Source: Lachnospiraceae bacterium oral taxon 500 (GTDB lineage: Bacteria; Bacillota; Clostridia; Lachnospirales; Vallitaleaceae). From it: DNA of 64,000 nt. The notes below the pieces were generated by a model. That model saw nothing but the letters and a program-made list of their open reading frames with translations, did not search any database and was not told where the DNA came from. The stretch is from the NCBI GenBank assembly GCA_002999035.1, contig CP027241.1, positions 2,556,195 to 2,620,194 on the forward strand, in the 5' to 3' direction. A program made the position numbers and the translations under genes. Positions 10,327-17,821 of the stretch are shown here, piece after piece; the stretch's first letter is position 1; every line of letters begins with the position of its first letter.

Positions 10327-10386
10327 GTTAAAAAACAATGAGTACCAACAGCCAAAAAACCTTAAAAATCAGATAAATTTTTTCGC

Positions 10387-10415
10387 TTGCTATTTCCGTT
10401 CTTTTGCTTTATACT
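10387..10415 (+). promoter_or_regulatory. Promoter of the SLH-C39 gene
   Basis: TTGCTA (10387-10392), 17-bp spacer, TATACT (10410-10415). Transcription would begin near 10422. Confidence 0.65.
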
Positions 10416-10421
10416 GAATTT

Positions 10422-10540
10422 GTTCTTTGTACCGCTTTGTGCGGTTTTCCGTATCTTTCCCGGGAACAGGGCAGCCGGATAAAAGCGAAGGGCGGAGAGT
10501 TTCTAAAAACTATAAAATACATCTATTCTTAGGAGGTTTT
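10422..10540 (+). other. Structured 5' leader of the SLH-C39 gene, class unidentified
   Basis: About 120 nt between the predicted start of transcription and the ATG. It contains the hairpin ACCGCTTTGTGCGGT, a TCCCGGGA palindrome inside a TCCG...CGGA enclosure, and GCGAAGGGCGG. I compared it by eye with c-di-GMP-I, c-di-GMP-II and c-di-AMP (ydaO) riboswitch cores and found no convincing match. It could be a riboswitch, an sRNA target or an inert leader. Confidence 0.35.
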
Positions 10541-11722
10541 ATGAAAAAACTGCAAAAGCATATCGTAATCTGTCTGGTTTTCATCCTGACACTTAGTTTT
10601 ATCCAACCTGCGGACGCAACCGGTTATTCCAACTTTACAACGAAAAAAAGTTATTCTTCGTTTGCTGATGTCCCGGAAAATTCCTGGTTTTATTCCAGCG
10701 TCAAAGCTGCTTATGAATTGGGATTAATGAAAGGCAATTCCGCCACCGTCTTTAACCCGAACGGCAATCTGTCCGTAGCCGAAGCCGTTACTTTGGCAGT
10801 GCGTTTATATCAAACTTATAATGAGTACACCCCGACCGAACCTGCCCCGACCGGCCCTTGGTACCAAAGCTACATTGATTTTGCCGTCAGTTTCGGAATT
10901 TTAAACGGCTCTTATTTTTCCGATTATAATGCGCCCATTAACCGGACGGACTTTGCTTCTATTTACAGCGGAATCCTTTCGGCGAGCGATGAAGTCATCA
11001 ATCCAAATATTACGCTGTTAAATATTCCCGACGTTGACAGCGGTACTTTTGAAGCGGACAGCATTTTGCAAATGTATTCCTACGGTATCATGACGGGCGA
11101 TGATGCTATGCGCTTTTACCCGCAGTCAAACATCACCCGAGCTGAAGTTGCCGCTATCGCCTCGCGGATGGCAGTACCCTCACTCCGTAAAAAGCTGACT
11201 CCGGTTAACAATACTATCGCCGAAAAACATGTCAACCGTAACTACGAATGGTTTGTCGATCAAAATCAATCCGGCCCTTACAGCTACGAAAACTGCGGAC
11301 CGTCTGTTACTTCAATGATCCTGAAATGGTTCAGCGAAGCCAATAACGTCAGCGCCGAAACGCTTCGTTCCTGGATCCGGCCCAACGGCGGCTGGTGGTT
11401 CACCGACGATATTGAATCGGTTATGGACAGCTATCAGGTACCCTATGACCGGAAAAACTTTGACGCTATTTCTCAGTTGGTAGAATCCCTAAACAAAGAT
11501 CGGATTATCTTAGTCTGCCTGGACGGTTATTATCTGAGTGATGATTATACTTCTGTCGGTTCCGGACATTTTGTCATTATCAAAGGCTATGTCAACCAGA
11601 ACGGTGTGATCAGTTTTGAAACCTACAACCCGGACAGCCGCAAAGATTACTACTATCCGGCCGATAAAGTTTTCAAAGCCTGCCAGGAATGGTGGCCGTA
11701 TTACTACGAAATCGGTTATTAA
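10541..11722 (+). CDS. Secreted SLH-domain protein with C-terminal C39-like cysteine peptidase domain
   Basis: 393 residues; ATG 10541 follows TAGGAGG. Residues 1-27 are a signal peptide (FIQPADA). Three SLH-type repeats occupy about 41-90, 104-150 and 164-213 (for example FADVPENSWFYSSVKAAYELGLMKG, NITRAEVAAIASRM) and would anchor it to secondary cell-wall polymer. Residues 230-393 are a papain-like C39_2 domain: Cys252 in SYENCGPS, His343 in SGHFVIIKGY and Asn363 in ETYNPD form the likely triad. Expected to be an extracellular wall-attached peptidase, but the substrate is unknown. Single gene with its own promoter, leader and a strong terminator. Confidence 0.88.
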   Translation: MKKLQKHIVICLVFILTLSFIQPADATGYSNFTTKKSYSSFADVPENSWFYSSVKAAYELGLMKGNSATVFNPNGNLSVAEAVTLAVRLYQTYNEYTPTEPAPTGPWYQSYIDFAVSFGILNGSYFSDYNAPINRTDFASIYSGILSASDEVINPNITLLNIPDVDSGTFEADSILQMYSYGIMTGDDAMRFYPQSNITRAEVAAIASRMAVPSLRKKLTPVNNTIAEKHVNRNYEWFVDQNQSGPYSYENCGPSVTSMILKWFSEANNVSAETLRSWIRPNGGWWFTDDIESVMDSYQVPYDRKNFDAISQLVESLNKDRIILVCLDGYYLSDDYTSVGSGHFVIIKGYVNQNGVISFETYNPDSRKDYYYPADKVFKACQEWWPYYYEIGY

Positions 11723-11732
11723 AAGCCGAAAC

Positions 11733-11825
11733 GCTCCTGCTCAGCAAAATCGTCTTTTTAGACTTTCTGCGCACCCGGGCAGAAAGCGGAGCACTTCGAT
11801 CAGGAGTTGCATGGCCGGTTAAGTA
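11733..11825. repeat. Intergenic modular repeat (single copy)
   Basis: Contains the sequence gtctttttaga and one hairpin module (gcagaaagcggagcacttcg, then atcagg), both shared with the tandem 44-bp repeats at 14185, 17640 and 49817. It lies just downstream of the SLH-C39 gene. Confidence 0.5.
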
Positions 11826-11845
11826 AAAATTAAAAACGCATCTCA

Positions 11846-11882
11846 AAAAGGCGCTGCCTGGAAATCTCCGGCAGCGCCTTTT
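11846..11882. terminator. Bidirectional terminator between SLH-C39 and ackA
   Basis: Stem AAAAGGCGCTGCC (11846-11858) with GGCAGCGCCTTTT (11870-11882). The runs of A and T on both flanks allow function in both directions. Confidence 0.85.
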
Positions 11883-11937
11883 CATCTCTTTTTCTGTTTG
11901 CTTTTTCTGCTGTCTGCTTCTTCTTACCGCAAAAGCA

Positions 11938-13128
11938 CTATTTTCTGACCAAATCCAAAGTATCCCGGGCAATCATCAGTTCCTCATTGGTCGGAACCAC
12001 CCAAATCGCAACCTTAGAATCATCAGCCGAAATCAGGGCTTCGCTTCTGGTCTTATTTTTCTCCCGGTCTAATTTAATCCCGAAAAACTCCAAATCGCCC
12101 ACTAAGCGCTCTCTCATCTCCGCCGAGTTTTCACCGATTCCGCCGGCAAAGCAAATCGCGTCAACCCGGCCAAGCTCCGCCATATAGCCGCCCAAATACC
12201 GCTTGGTACGGTTGACAAACATTTCCAGCGCCAACTTAGCCCGCTCATTGCCCTCAGCCGCCGCATTTTCCAAATCTCTGGCATCGCTGCTTAAACCGGA
12301 AATACCCAAAAATCCGGACTTTTTATTCAGCATCTGGTTCATATCATTGGGCTGAATCCCTTCCTTTTCCATTAAAAAGGTCAGAACCGTCGGATCCAAA
12401 TCACCGCTGCGAGTGCCCATGACCAGACCCTCAAGCGGAGTCAGTCCCATGGAGGTATCCATGCATTTTCCGTTTTTAACCGCGGCCAGCGAAGAGCCGT
12501 TGCCCAGATGCACCGTGATGATATTTATCTCATCCTGCGGCTTTTTCAGCAGTTCAGCTGTCCGGCGAGTGATATACTTATGGCTGGTACCGTGAAAACC
12601 AAACTTGCGAATTCGGTATTTTTCATAGTATTCATACGGAATACCGTACATATAGCTGCTGGCCGGCATAGTCTGATGGAAAGAGGTATCAAACACCGCC
12701 ACATTCGGTTTGCCCGGAACCAATTCTTCACAGGCTTCAATACCCATCAGGTTAGCCGGATTGTGCAGCGGGCCAAACTTAACATATTCACGAATGACAT
12801 CTTTAACATGTCCGTCAATAATCGTCGAATCGGTCAATTCTTCGCCGCCGTGCAGCACCCGATGACCGATGGCATTAATCTCATCCAGCGAGGAAATCAA
12901 TCCCTTCTCGGGATCAAGTAAAGCGTCAAAGACATGCTTCATCGCCGCTTTATGATCCTTCATATTTTCTTCCACTACATACTTTTCCTCGCCAACCGTC
13001 TGCACCAATTTAGAACCGTCAATGGCAATCCGCTCAACCAGGCCCTTGCCCAAAACAGTTTCATTGGTCATGTCAAACAATTGATATTTCAGTGACGAAC
13101 TTCCGCAGTTAATAACTAATATCTTCAT
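11938..13128 (-). CDS. ackA: Acetate kinase
   Basis: 396 residues, typical length. It forms acetate and ATP from acetyl phosphate, the last step of acetogenic energy conservation. Signatures: VINCGSSSLKYQLFD at the N-terminus, GHRVLHGGEE, VFDTSFHQTMP, RKFGFHGTSHKY, HLGNGSSLAAVKNGKCMDTSMG and CFAGGIGENS. AAAGGAGAGAGGA precedes the ATG. It starts 12 nt after pta and shares its transcript. Confidence 0.98.
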   Translation of the reverse strand: MKILVINCGSSSLKYQLFDMTNETVLGKGLVERIAIDGSKLVQTVGEEKYVVEENMKDHKAAMKHVFDALLDPEKGLISSLDEINAIGHRVLHGGEELTDSTIIDGHVKDVIREYVKFGPLHNPANLMGIEACEELVPGKPNVAVFDTSFHQTMPASSYMYGIPYEYYEKYRIRKFGFHGTSHKYITRRTAELLKKPQDEINIITVHLGNGSSLAAVKNGKCMDTSMGLTPLEGLVMGTRSGDLDPTVLTFLMEKEGIQPNDMNQMLNKKSGFLGISGLSSDARDLENAAAEGNERAKLALEMFVNRTKRYLGGYMAELGRVDAICFAGGIGENSAEMRERLVGDLEFFGIKLDREKNKTRSEALISADDSKVAIWVVPTNEELMIARDTLDLVRK

Positions 13129-13140
13129 TCCTCTCTCCTT

Positions 13141-14148
13141 TTAAGCCTGTACCTTTTTATATTGCGCCTGAACAGCTGTAATCGCTACTACTCCGGTAAT
13201 ATCCTCAGCCGTTGCGCCTCGGGATAAATCATTAATCGGGGCAGCAATTCCCTGCGTAATCGGGCCGTATGCTTCCGCTTTCGCCAAATACTGCACCAAT
13301 TTGTAAGCAATATTGCCGGCGTCCAAATCCGGGAATACCAGTACATTGGCTTGACCCGCTACCTTGCTGCCCGGCGCTTTGCTCTGGCCGACTTTGGCAA
13401 TGATGGCTGCATCCGCCTGCAATTCGCCGTCAATTTGATACTGCGGATATTCTCTTTGCGCAATCTGAGTTGCCTCTACCACTTTATCGACATCCGGATG
13501 CGAGGCGCTGCCCTTGGTCGAGTGGCTGAGCATGGCAATCATCGGTTCTCCGCCAATCAGCATTTTAAAGCTTTCGGCCGAGCTGCCGGCAATGGAGGAT
13601 AATTCCTCGGCCGACGGGCTTTGATTCAATCCGCAGTCAGCAAACAGGAAAGTGCCGTTTACGCCCAAATCGCAGTTCGGAACGGAAATGATAAAGAAAC
13701 TGGACACAATCTTAACATTCGGCGCCGTTTTTAAAATCTGTAGCGACGGCCGCAGCACATTGGCGGTTGAGTTGACCGCTCCGGCCACCATACCGTCCGC
13801 ATCCTGCATTTTTACCATCATCACGCCCAAAAACAAGGGATCGGTCTGCAAAAGTTCTCTGGCCTTTTCCCGGGTCATACCTTTTTTCTCGCGCAAAGTA
13901 AATAATTTTTCGGTATAACTGTCTAACTTATCAAAACCTTGCGGATCCACAATCTCAACACCGTCAAGGTTTAAGTCTCCTGCTTTTTCCCGGATTTCTT
14001 TTTCGTTTCCAATTAAAATAACCTTCGCTATGCCTTCCTTCATCACCTGTTCGGCCGCAGTCAAGGTACGGATATCCATTGCCTCAGGCAAGACAATTGT
14101 CTGCAGGTCTTGTTTTGCCTTGTTTTTGATTCCATCAATAAAACTCAT
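13141..14148 (-). CDS. pta: Phosphate acetyltransferase
   Basis: 335 residues. It converts acetyl-CoA and phosphate to acetyl phosphate. Start is ATG 14148 (MSFIDGIK) with AAGGAGT 6 nt upstream; an in-frame TTG at 14154 is too close to that site. The stretches MVAGAVNSTANVLRPSLQIL, FADCGLNQSPSAEELSSIA, MLSHSTKGSASHPDVDKV, QADAAI and ANVLVFPDLDAGNIAYKLVQ are diagnostic for the PTA_PTB family short form, without the N-terminal DRTGG domain. Together with ackA it suggests fermentative acetate formation. Confidence 0.97.
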   Translation of the reverse strand: MSFIDGIKNKAKQDLQTIVLPEAMDIRTLTAAEQVMKEGIAKVILIGNEKEIREKAGDLNLDGVEIVDPQGFDKLDSYTEKLFTLREKKGMTREKARELLQTDPLFLGVMMVKMQDADGMVAGAVNSTANVLRPSLQILKTAPNVKIVSSFFIISVPNCDLGVNGTFLFADCGLNQSPSAEELSSIAGSSAESFKMLIGGEPMIAMLSHSTKGSASHPDVDKVVEATQIAQREYPQYQIDGELQADAAIIAKVGQSKAPGSKVAGQANVLVFPDLDAGNIAYKLVQYLAKAEAYGPITQGIAAPINDLSRGATAEDITGVVAITAVQAQYKKVQA

Positions 14149-14184
14149 TTGCAACTCCTTTCAAGCTCTCTGCTTTGCGTATAT

Positions 14185-14395
14185 TTACAGTTCAACTCTG
14201 GCCTGTTCGATGACCGCCCCAATCAAAAACTTCGTTTTTGGCCCGGACGGCAACCTGCCCCTAATCGAAGTGCTGCCCACTTCTGCCCGGACGAGCGGTC
14301 TGCCCCTGGTCGAAACGCTATGCGTTTCTGCCCGGGCGGGCAATCTGCCCAAAAAGACAGTTTTTCCAAATAGGGAAAAGTTGAACTCATATCTT
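14185..14395. repeat. Tandem 44-bp hairpin modules with inverted ends, inside the pta leader
   Basis: Bounded by CAGTTCAACTCTGG on the left and GGGAAAAGTTGAACT on the right. Three module copies are marked by gcccgg at 14241, 14285 and 14330 (period 44-45 bp); each has a short palindrome such as cgaaacgctatgcgtttc. It lies between the pta promoter and the pta start, so it would be transcribed as leader RNA. Short open frames across it are artefacts of the repeat. Confidence 0.7.
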
Positions 14396-14399
14396 TTTA

Positions 14400-14408
14400 A
14401 TTATAGCA
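14400..14408 (-). promoter_or_regulatory. Extended -10 promoter of pta-ackA
   Basis: The minus strand reads TGCTATAAT: perfect -10 at 14400-14405 with TG one base upstream. The -35 is poor. This gives a leader of about 245 nt that includes the repeat. Confidence 0.5.
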
Positions 14409-14542
14409 CAAAGTCTGTGGGAATAAAAGTTCCTTTTCGATTTTTTGTTTTTCCGCTTGGCAAAAAGTCTCCGGTTTACAGGCAATTTCCGAATCCTGCG
14501 TAAGAATAACCGCAGAATTTTCTCGCACTGATATCAAATTTA

Positions 14543-14551
14543 TGGTATTAT
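14543..14551 (+). promoter_or_regulatory. Possible extended -10 promoter for the GNAT remnant and tmcAL
   Basis: TGGTATTAT (14543-14551) resembles an extended -10; no clear -35. It is 39 bp upstream of the first start codon. Confidence 0.35.
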
Positions 14552-14589
14552 AACTATAAGTCCAAGCCAAAATGAAAGGAGGCGCTGTC

Positions 14590-14730
14590 ATGCTGTTTTT
14601 ACAAACCGAACGTTTATTGCTGCGAAATGTAGAAGAAAAAGATGCCGCCGTTATGTATGACTACCGAAACAATCCTATCTGCGCCCGGTATCAGCGCGGG
14701 GAATCCAAATCACAGAAAGGAAAATCATGA
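14590..14730 (+). pseudogene. N-terminal remnant of a GNAT acetyltransferase
   Basis: 46 codons from ATG 14590 with AAAGGAGG 7 nt upstream, ending at TGA 14730. The first 37 residues, LQTERLLLRNVEEKDAAVMY and then DYRNNPICARYQRGE, are the standard opening of RimJ/RimL-like N-acetyltransferases, which continue for about 130 more residues. Here the frame ends in SKSQKGKS and its stop overlaps the tmcAL start (ATGA). The acetyl-CoA-binding core is missing, so no activity is expected. Its last codons provide the tmcAL ribosome site (AAAGGAAAA), which suggests that a deletion fused the remnant to tmcAL and left it as a translated leader peptide. Confidence 0.7.
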
Positions 14731-15935
14731 AAACCGCTGCCATTATCGCTGAATATAACCCGTTTCATCTTGGTCATGCCTATCAGCTTTCTAAAATTAA
14801 AGCTGATTTTGTGATTGCCATTATGAGCGGCAACTTTGTGCAAAGAGGCGAGCCGGCAGTCTTTGATAAATGGCTGCGGGCAGAAGCAGCTCTATCGGGC
14901 GGCATTGATCTGGTACTGGAACTGCCGGTTTCCGCTGCCGCTGCCAGCGCCGAATACTTTGCCGCCGAAGCGGTTTTTCTCCTAGAGCAAAGTCAAGTTG
15001 TTGACGAGCTTTATTTTGGTGCGGAATGTCCTGATCTGCCGCCGCTGCAAGCCTTAGCCGAAATTCTGACCACCGAAAGCACCGATTTTTCGGCGGCTTT
15101 AAAAAGCAGCTTAAAAAACGGCCGTTCCTATGCCGCCGCCCGGCAGGAAGCAGTTGAAAGCCTGTTCCCCGATGCCGGTTACGGCCATATTCTCAAAGGT
15201 TCCAATAATATCCTGGCCATCGAATACTTAAAGGCACTGACAGCTTTCCGCAGCCAAATCACGCCGCATTTAATTCAAAGGCAGGGACAAAGCTATTTGG
15301 ACGAAAACTATCAGCCAAATACCTTTCTATCCGCCACCGCCATCCGCCGTCTGCTTCAGGCAAACGACCGGACCAAATTAAGCACCGCTCTGCCGGCTGC
15401 TTCTTTTCAACTGCTGCAAGCAGCCGAAGCACAAAAAAACGGACCGATTTTCCCAGAGGATATCTATCCGTTTGTTCAATTCTTATTAATTCAGCAGGAC
15501 TCAGCCGCTTTGCTCCGCCTGCGCGAGCAAAAGTCCGAACTCATAAACCGCCTGCTGGCTGCTTTGGACTTAGACTTGCCCTTTGCCGGCTATATCAGCG
15601 CCTGCCGCTCCCGCAACTTCCCGGCCGCCGCCGTTAAACGGGCGCTCCTGAATATTTTCTTAAATCAACGCCCACCCCTGCCGCCGACTGTGGAAAACAG
15701 CTATCTGCGGATTCTCGGCCTGCGCCGCTCAGCCGCGCCGCTGCTGCGCCGTTTACAGGAAGTTTCACGCCTGCCGGTAATTACCAATACCCGGCATGCC
15801 AAAAAACTACCCACCGCCGCTTTGGCCCGCTGGCAGAACGAACTGCGCTGCGACCGGCTTTATGCCCGGCTGACTGCCCAAAAATACGGCCGTCCGTTTC
15901 TGCCGCCGGAGCAAAGAAACCCGGTTATTATTTGA
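14727..15935 (+). CDS. tmcAL: tRNA(Met) cytidine acetate ligase
   Basis: 402 residues. Opening AAIIAEYNPFHLGHAYQLSK carries the nucleotidyltransferase HxGH-like HLGH motif; IMSGNFVQRGEPAVFDKW and ILKGSNNILAIEYLKAL are typical of TmcAL (YlbM/DUF795). The family activates acetate with ATP and forms N4-acetylcytidine at the wobble position of elongator tRNA-Met. It is translationally coupled to the upstream GNAT remnant by a 4-nt overlap. It is convergent with the following minus-strand genes, with only 12 bp between stops. Confidence 0.93.
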   Translation: MKTAAIIAEYNPFHLGHAYQLSKIKADFVIAIMSGNFVQRGEPAVFDKWLRAEAALSGGIDLVLELPVSAAAASAEYFAAEAVFLLEQSQVVDELYFGAECPDLPPLQALAEILTTESTDFSAALKSSLKNGRSYAAARQEAVESLFPDAGYGHILKGSNNILAIEYLKALTAFRSQITPHLIQRQGQSYLDENYQPNTFLSATAIRRLLQANDRTKLSTALPAASFQLLQAAEAQKNGPIFPEDIYPFVQFLLIQQDSAALLRLREQKSELINRLLAALDLDLPFAGYISACRSRNFPAAAVKRALLNIFLNQRPPLPPTVENSYLRILGLRRSAAPLLRRLQEVSRLPVITNTRHAKKLPTAALARWQNELRCDRLYARLTAQKYGRPFLPPEQRNPVII

Positions 15936-15947
15936 CATCAGCACTCT

Positions 15948-16451
15948 CTATTCCTTTAAGGCCTCTCGGTTTTCTTCAATAATATCTAATTGGCCGACCA
16001 AGGTTTTTTCAAACTTGGAATAATCGGCATTGGCCTGATTGAGCAGCGCTGTAATCGTTTTCTGCGCTTTTTCCAAGAGCTCATCGGTATAGCGGTAAGC
16101 CTCACGGCGAATTTCTTCACTTTGCTTGTATGCTTTATCCAAAATTGCCTCAGCCTTGGCCTGTGCCTGGCGGGTAATCTCATGCTCGTCAACCAGTGCT
16201 TTCGCCCGGTTAACCGCTTCTTCTTCTATTTCAGCCAGCTTTTCTTTGGCAATCGACATCATATGCTCCCGGTCATCAATAATCGCATTGGCTCTTTTGA
16301 TTTCCTCGGGCAGCGCCAGCCGGATTTGGGTGATAAACTCATCCATCACATCGCTCCGCACCACTACTTTATTGGACTGAAACGGCAAGGCATTGCTGTC
16401 ATTTACATACACTTCCATATCATCGATAATATCAAACACTTTGCTGTTCAT
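15948..16451 (-). CDS. Coiled-coil protein next to coaD, function unknown
   Basis: 167 residues, mostly predicted helix. Residues 55-150 are rich in E, K, A, R with heptad character, like F-type ATPase subunit b or DivIVA-type proteins. The N-terminus MNSKVFDIIDDMEVYVNDS is a short non-coiled head. No membrane segment is visible. The gene overlaps the coaD 3' end by 20 nt, so it is translationally linked to coaD. Similar coiled-coil genes follow coaD in other Clostridia, where they are annotated only as ATPase-like or hypothetical. Confidence 0.7.
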   Translation of the reverse strand: MNSKVFDIIDDMEVYVNDSNALPFQSNKVVVRSDVMDEFITQIRLALPEEIKRANAIIDDREHMMSIAKEKLAEIEEEAVNRAKALVDEHEITRQAQAKAEAILDKAYKQSEEIRREAYRYTDELLEKAQKTITALLNQANADYSKFEKTLVGQLDIIEENREALKE

Positions 16452-16932
16452 TCTTTACTCCCATCTTTCTTAATACCGCCTGTTTGGATAGTTCCGGCAC
16501 CATATCGCCAATTTCTCCGCCAAAGAAAGCCGCTTCTTTCACAAAAGTAGAACTGATAAAGGAATATTTGGCGTTAGACACCAAAAACACGGTTTCTGTC
16601 TGCGGACTGAGCAGGCTGTTGCCCTGCGCCAGCTGCAATTCATACTCAAAATCAGACACCGCCCGAAAGCCCCGAATAATGGCATCCGCATTTTCCCTTT
16701 CGACAAAACGAACCAATAATCCGGTGAAAAATTCCACTCTCACATTCGGCATATCCTTGGTCAGTGCCTTTAACAATTCATTTCTTTCTTCCAAGCTTAA
16801 TAATGATTTTTTATGCGGATTAACTGCCACGGCGACAATCAACTCATCGACCAGTTTAGATGCTCTGGCAATAATATCCATATGTCCGTAAGTCGGCGGA
16901 TCAAAACTGCCGGCATACACTGCTTTTTTCAT
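16432..16932 (-). CDS. coaD: Pantetheine-phosphate adenylyltransferase
   Basis: 166 residues, full length. It makes dephospho-CoA from 4'-phosphopantetheine and ATP. AVYAGSFDPPTYGHMDII contains the HxGH motif (TYGH), and NPHKKSLLSLEER, IIRGFRAVSDFEYELQLA and the C-terminal ISSTFVKE (ISSTxVR equivalent) are diagnostic. It lies 91 bp downstream of rsmD, the usual order in Bacillota (rsmD-coaD). Confidence 0.97.
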   Translation of the reverse strand: MKKAVYAGSFDPPTYGHMDIIARASKLVDELIVAVAVNPHKKSLLSLEERNELLKALTKDMPNVRVEFFTGLLVRFVERENADAIIRGFRAVSDFEYELQLAQGNSLLSPQTETVFLVSNAKYSFISSTFVKEAAFFGGEIGDMVPELSKQAVLRKMGVKNEQQSV

Positions 16933-17023
16933 ATTATTTCCTCGTTCCGTCCCTCAATAAACCTAAATAATCTGCCGCCAAAAACATCGTTTGCCTTATT
17001 CGGACAACCGTTTCTTTACCGGC

Positions 17024-17587
17024 TTAAACATTAAAGCGCATAAATATATATTGATTGGTTTTAAACTTTTTATATTTCTCGGTTTTTATTGTATCATATT
17101 TCTCTAAAAAAGAAAAGTCAAAACCGCTCTTTGTTTCGGCAATAATCAAAGCATCCTCGGCCAGCAATTTTTTTTCGGTCAAAGCTTCGATTGCCCGCCG
17201 GTACAAATCCTCCTCCTGATAGGGCGGATCCAAAAAAACAAGATCCAGCTTTACACCGGCGCCCCTGATTTTTTCCAAGCCCCCTAAAAAATCACCCGCC
17301 AAAACCTGTGCCTTCTCTTCCAGCTTAGTTCTCCGCAAATTATCCTTGATTACCTCAACTGTCGCTTTGTTTTTCTCGCAAAAATAAGCGCAGCGTGCTC
17401 CCCGGCTGAGTGCTTCAATCCCCAGCGCTCCGCTGCCGGCAAAGACATCTAATACCGTTCGCTCATAAATTTCCGCCTGAATCATATTAAACAGCGTTTC
17501 CTTCAAGCGGTCAACCGTCGGTCTGACCTGATCGCCTTTCGGCGCTTTCAGCGGAATTCCTCTGGCCGCTCCTGCCACTACTCTCAT
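17024..17587 (-). CDS. rsmD: 16S rRNA (guanine(966)-N(2))-methyltransferase
   Basis: 187 residues. MRVVAGAARGIPLKAPKG, RPTVDRLKETLFNMIQ, LDVFAGSGALGIEALSRGA (SAM-binding) and the catalytic LVFLDPPYQEE (DPPY) are all present. It methylates G966 of 16S rRNA during 30S assembly. It precedes coaD, as in most Bacillota. Confidence 0.96.
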   Translation of the reverse strand: MRVVAGAARGIPLKAPKGDQVRPTVDRLKETLFNMIQAEIYERTVLDVFAGSGALGIEALSRGARCAYFCEKNKATVEVIKDNLRRTKLEEKAQVLAGDFLGGLEKIRGAGVKLDLVFLDPPYQEEDLYRRAIEALTEKKLLAEDALIIAETKSGFDFSFLEKYDTIKTEKYKKFKTNQYIFMRFNV

Positions 17588-17639
17588 TATGTACTCCTTA
17601 CTCTCAATTTTCCCCTGATTGCAAGCTCCGTTTTCTGCC

Positions 17640-17775
17640 GGATGGGCGGTCGGCCCCTAATTGAAGCAACTCGCGCTTCTGCCCGGGCGGGCGATCTGCC
17701 CTGATCGAAGCACTCCGCGCTTCTGCCCAGGCGGGCAGTCGGCCCTGTCGAAAGTTCTGCTTCCTGCACACAAAT
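17640..17775. repeat. Tandem 44-bp hairpin modules between recG and rsmD
   Basis: gcgcttctgccc recurs at 17673 and 17717 (exact period 44 bp), each after a gaagc...gcgcttc palindrome; a degenerate third copy follows. Same module as at 14185-14395 and 49817-49956. No coding potential is supported. Confidence 0.65.
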
Positions 17776-17821
17776 ACTTGATTTGTCTCAAAAGCCTGCC
17801 CCACCGAATATAGGGAAATTA

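Noticed and set aside
10422-10540. c-di-GMP or c-di-AMP riboswitch upstream of the SLH-C39 gene
   Set aside because: Short agreements such as ACAGGGCA occur, but the conserved cores and tetraloop-receptor parts are not present in order; kept only as an unidentified leader.
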